From Hyphococcus lacteus (GTDB taxonomy: Bacteria; Pseudomonadota; Alphaproteobacteria; Caulobacterales; Parvularculaceae), in NCBI RefSeq assembly GCF_041058985.1, contig NZ_JBEHZE010000001.1:1116001-1180000 (forward strand): 64,000 nucleotides of DNA, read 5' to 3'. Within the stretch, counting starts at the first letter, position 1; each line of letters opens with the position of its first letter. Positions 61,787-64,000 of the stretch are shown in pieces. Below the pieces are notes generated by a model, which saw only the letters and a list, made by a program, of their open reading frames with translations, was not told the DNA's origin and made no database searches. The position numbers and the translations under genes were made by a program.

Positions 61787-62926
61787 TTAAGTGGCTTGAT
61801 TAATGTTGAAAAATTCAGATTTTGTATTCGAGAATGACATTGCTGCAGCCGCGCCGACGACACGGCGTGCGAATGTGGGCCATGAAAGTGTTTCGCAAGC
61901 CGCATCAATTCCGTCCGTCAGGCTATGGGCATCATTATTGGCCGAGCGTGCTTTGATTGCATTGGCGAGTGCGTCGGGGTCGCCCGGCGCTACGCGCCAT
62001 CCGGTGATGTTTTCGCGCACGAGGTCGCGGAACCCCTCTAGGTCTGAGGCCAAAACGGCTTTCCGGTAATGGAACGCCACGGGCACCACGCCGGACCCGG
62101 TGACATTATGGTAAGGAAGAACCACAATGTCAGCGCGATCAAAATATTCTGCGGCCTCATCATCGGCCACATAGCGCGGAATGATTTCGATACGATCTTC
62201 TAGGTGGTGCGATTTAATCAAGGCGCGCAATTCACGCTCGCCGGACCAAAATTCACCAACGATTGAGAGATGCAGGTCAACATTCTTACACCGCGCTAAA
62301 GCGTCAACGAGAATGTCTGCGCCTTTATAGGGCCGCACTAAGCCGAACATCAAAAGCTCTAAACTCGCGCGGCGCTTTAATGTACCTGAGGCTGGCGGGT
62401 AAGTGAACAATGGGTGCGGCGAGACAGCGATCTTAGCTGCGCGATTAAGCTTTCGGCATGCATTCGCGAGGGTGTCTGTGTGGGTGATAATTCCACTTGC
62501 TTGCGCAATTTGTTGTTGCAATAGCCATGTTTTCCATGGGGCGCCTTCATGATCAGCCGCATTGTGAACGACTGAAACTATGCGAACGCCGCGACGACGC
62601 AGCGCAGCCGCAATTAGGCTGAGGCAGGGCGCGACAAAGAAAGTCCATGCGGGGACAATCGCGATATCCGGCGCATCGCCCATGATCGTTTTGACGGCTT
62701 TGTGCCAGCTGAACGGGTTCACCGTGTCGATGCAGTAATCGGCATCGGATGTTGGCGCGCTTGTGTCTTTGTCGCTTTCACCGGGGAATAGAAATTTCGG
62801 GTATTGCCGCGCAAATGAATAGACTTTTACGTCGCCATGGGCGCGCAGGGCGTCGGCCAGCGCCGCCGTGTGTCTGGCGATGCCGCTGCGGAAGGGTGGA
62901 ACAGGGCCAATCACCGCAATTTTCAT
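61787..62926 (-). CDS. GT4-family glycosyltransferase
   Basis: The 379-residue cytosolic GT-B enzyme opens with MKIAVIGPVPPFRSGIARHT, the glycine loop; the C-terminal donor site has MFGLVRPYKGADILVDAL and the E-x7-E-like region ASDLEGFRDLVRENITGW. The ATG at 62926 is preferred over an upstream TTG. Sugar and acceptor are unknown. It is divergent from the GT2 gene, 104 bp away. Confidence 0.88.
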   Translation of the reverse strand: MKIAVIGPVPPFRSGIARHTAALADALRAHGDVKVYSFARQYPKFLFPGESDKDTSAPTSDADYCIDTVNPFSWHKAVKTIMGDAPDIAIVPAWTFFVAPCLSLIAAALRRRGVRIVSVVHNAADHEGAPWKTWLLQQQIAQASGIITHTDTLANACRKLNRAAKIAVSPHPLFTYPPASGTLKRRASLELLMFGLVRPYKGADILVDALARCKNVDLHLSIVGEFWSGERELRALIKSHHLEDRIEIIPRYVADDEAAEYFDRADIVVLPYHNVTGSGVVPVAFHYRKAVLASDLEGFRDLVRENITGWRVAPGDPDALANAIKARSANNDAHSLTDGIDAACETLSWPTFARRVVGAAAAMSFSNTKSEFFNINQAT

Positions 62927-63030
62927 GGCGTATTTGTGCAATGGGCATGGTTTATGTGCCGTTAAGAATTTCGCCGATTTCGTTTTGAAACGCCGTAAAT
63001 CCTTAAGTATTTTCGGTCATGGTCGCCGCC

Positions 63031-64000
63031 ATGACACGATTAATTATTCAAATCCCTTGCCTCAATGAGGCAGAGACCATCGCGCAGACGATTGCGGACC
63101 TGCCGCAGACCATCGACGGTGTCGATCAAATTGATATCTTGATCATAGATGATGGCTCTACGGATGAAACCGTTGCAGTGGCGAAGGCTGCGGGCGCGAC
63201 CCACGTGATCTCGAATGGTGTTAATCGCGGACTGGCTCAAAGCTTTGCACGCGGCATTGATGCCTCGTTGCGCTTGGGGGCGGATATCATCGTTAATACT
63301 GATGGCGATAATCAGTATAATGGGACTGATGTGGCCGCGTTAGTTAAGCCAATTCTTGAAAACCGTGCTGACATTGTTGTTGGCGACCGACAGACCGAAG
63401 CCATCGCCCATTTCTCGCCTGTGAAGAAACACCTTCAGCGTGTAGGCAGCCAATTCGTTAGTAATCTTGCGAATGCGGAAATCGCCGATGCGGTTAGCGG
63501 TTTTCGGGCGATCTCACGTGAAGCGGCGCTTGGCCTTACAGTACGGTCAAGCTTTTCATATACAACAGAGACATTGATACAGGCCGGACGGCGGCGTATG
63601 CGCATCGCATCAGTACCTGTACGGACAAATAAGGTTGAGCGTCCATCAAGACTGTTTCGGTCTATACCGCATTTTCTTGTGCGTACAGGGCGGACGATGT
63701 TGCGCGCCTATGCGATGTTTGAGCCGCTTCGGATTTTTGCGGGGCTTGGCATTGTTTTGATGCTCGCGGGTGCCATCCCCGTTGTGCGGTTTTTAATCCA
63801 TTATCTTAGCGGTGATGGGGCTGGTATGATTCAGTCGTTGATCATCGGCGGTGTCTTGATGTTAATGGGTGCAATCTCTTCGATGTTTGCACTTGTCGCC
63901 GATCTTGTGGCGTATAATCGCCAGCTTTTAGAGCTGACGTTAGAGCGAGTCCGAAAAATCGAATATGCGATTGACGCAGATAAATCGACGGCCAGAAGAC
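63031..64000 (+). CDS. GT2 polyprenyl-phosphate glycosyltransferase, cut by the window edge
   Basis: The frame is open to the window end, giving 323 residues with no stop. Nucleotide-sugar binding: IPCLNEAETI at 8-17, IIDDGSTDE at 38-46, and catalytic Asp91/Asp93 in NTDGDNQYN. After about residue 230 come two TM helices (about 235-255 and 268-290) in the manner of ArnC/GtrB/DPM-type enzymes, which load a sugar on undecaprenyl phosphate. This would provide the donor for the GT87 and GT39 enzymes. ATG 63031; an ATG 12 bases upstream is also in frame. Confidence 0.87.
   Translation, partial: MTRLIIQIPCLNEAETIAQTIADLPQTIDGVDQIDILIIDDGSTDETVAVAKAAGATHVISNGVNRGLAQSFARGIDASLRLGADIIVNTDGDNQYNGTDVAALVKPILENRADIVVGDRQTEAIAHFSPVKKHLQRVGSQFVSNLANAEIADAVSGFRAISREAALGLTVRSSFSYTTETLIQAGRRRMRIASVPVRTNKVERPSRLFRSIPHFLVRTGRTMLRAYAMFEPLRIFAGLGIVLMLAGAIPVVRFLIHYLSGDGAGMIQSLIIGGVLMLMGAISSMFALVADLVAYNRQLLELTLERVRKIEYAIDADKSTARR

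Noticed and set aside
1..64000. Mobile elements, CRISPR arrays, tRNA or rRNA genes
   Set aside because: I looked for transposases, terminal repeats, repeat-spacer patterns and tRNA T-loop/acceptor patterns in the gaps and saw none. Short intergenic gaps leave little room for them, but a formal tRNA/Rfam scan would be decisive.

Overview
The window reads as an uninterrupted stretch of an alphaproteobacterial chromosome. Signs of this are the ftsEX-ydcF-plsC-DUF2125 cluster opposite an MJ0042 zinc-ribbon gene, argH-lptM-lysA beside a TIGR02302/DUF4175 gene and a divergent tlpA, an alphaproteobacterial aa3 oxidase operon (ctaC-ctaD-ctaB-coxF-ctaG-ctaE-DUF983-SURF1), a RegB/RegA/SCO redox locus, etfBA with a twin-transmembrane gene and an intracellular PHB depolymerase. 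By eye the base composition is moderate (about half GC). A TadD-like lipoprotein, M16 and S9 secreted peptidases and the lack of photosynthesis genes would suit a marine Caulobacterales/Hyphomonadales- or Parvularculales-like heterotroph; that placement is inference. I saw no rRNA, tRNA, insertion sequence, prophage, CRISPR array or plasmid gene. Coding density is very high and no gene-free gap exceeds 300 bp.

Layout. 0-8.9 kb: edge-truncated TadD lipoprotein, M17 aminopeptidase, MarR-type regulator, the envelope/division cluster DUF2125-plsC-ydcF-ftsX-ftsE (minus strand), then a zinc-ribbon membrane protein with a very long charged segment and hypoxanthine phosphoribosyltransferase (plus strand). 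9-15.4 kb: DUF4175 protein, DUF5658 protein, lysA-lptM-argH, divergent TlpA thioredoxin. 15.4-29.5 kb: orphan lipoprotein, dodecin, 3-hydroxybutyryl-CoA dehydrogenase, etfA-etfB, twin-TM protein, a large secreted NlpC/P60-like protein, QmcA/NfeD pair, YccF, DoxX-like, DUF1287, aldo/keto reductase, GluQ-RS, TldD. 29.7-37.7 kb: cytochrome c oxidase operon, including two uncharacterised genes and a subunit II with a large extra segment. 37.7-42.5 kb: DUF2306 protein, then a four-gene minus-strand operon (MotA/TolQ-like channel, MotB/OmpA-like coiled-coil protein, secreted protein, M23 lipoprotein) whose upstream region, shared with a divergent small secreted gene, holds a four-repeat PhoB-type box and a long dyad. 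42.6-56.5 kb: SDR/TetR pair, M16 peptidase, RegA, RegB, divergent SCO, PHB depolymerase, VOC protein, DNA polymerase I, S9 peptidase. 56.7-64 kb: glycosylation region (GT87, GT39/PMT-like, flippase-like, sulfotransferase, GT4, edge-truncated GT2), with an AT-rich two-gene segment in the middle.

How they work together. The oxidase operon encodes subunits I-III plus heme-O synthase and copper/assembly factors. SCO and RegBA, 10 kb away, are its natural copper-delivery and redox-control partners. Acyl-CoA and PHB use is covered by phaZ, hydroxybutyryl-CoA dehydrogenase and ETF. Many genes deal with the cell wall: FtsEX, M23, two NlpC/papain-like proteins, and the channel/OmpA pair. The last 7 kb looks like a polyprenyl-phosphate-sugar-dependent surface glycan or glycolipid locus. 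Most of the window is recognisable housekeeping. The least explained parts are the channel/OmpA/M23 operon with its PhoB-type control region, the inserted segments in the oxidase subunits, and the AT-rich sulfotransferase/flippase pair.
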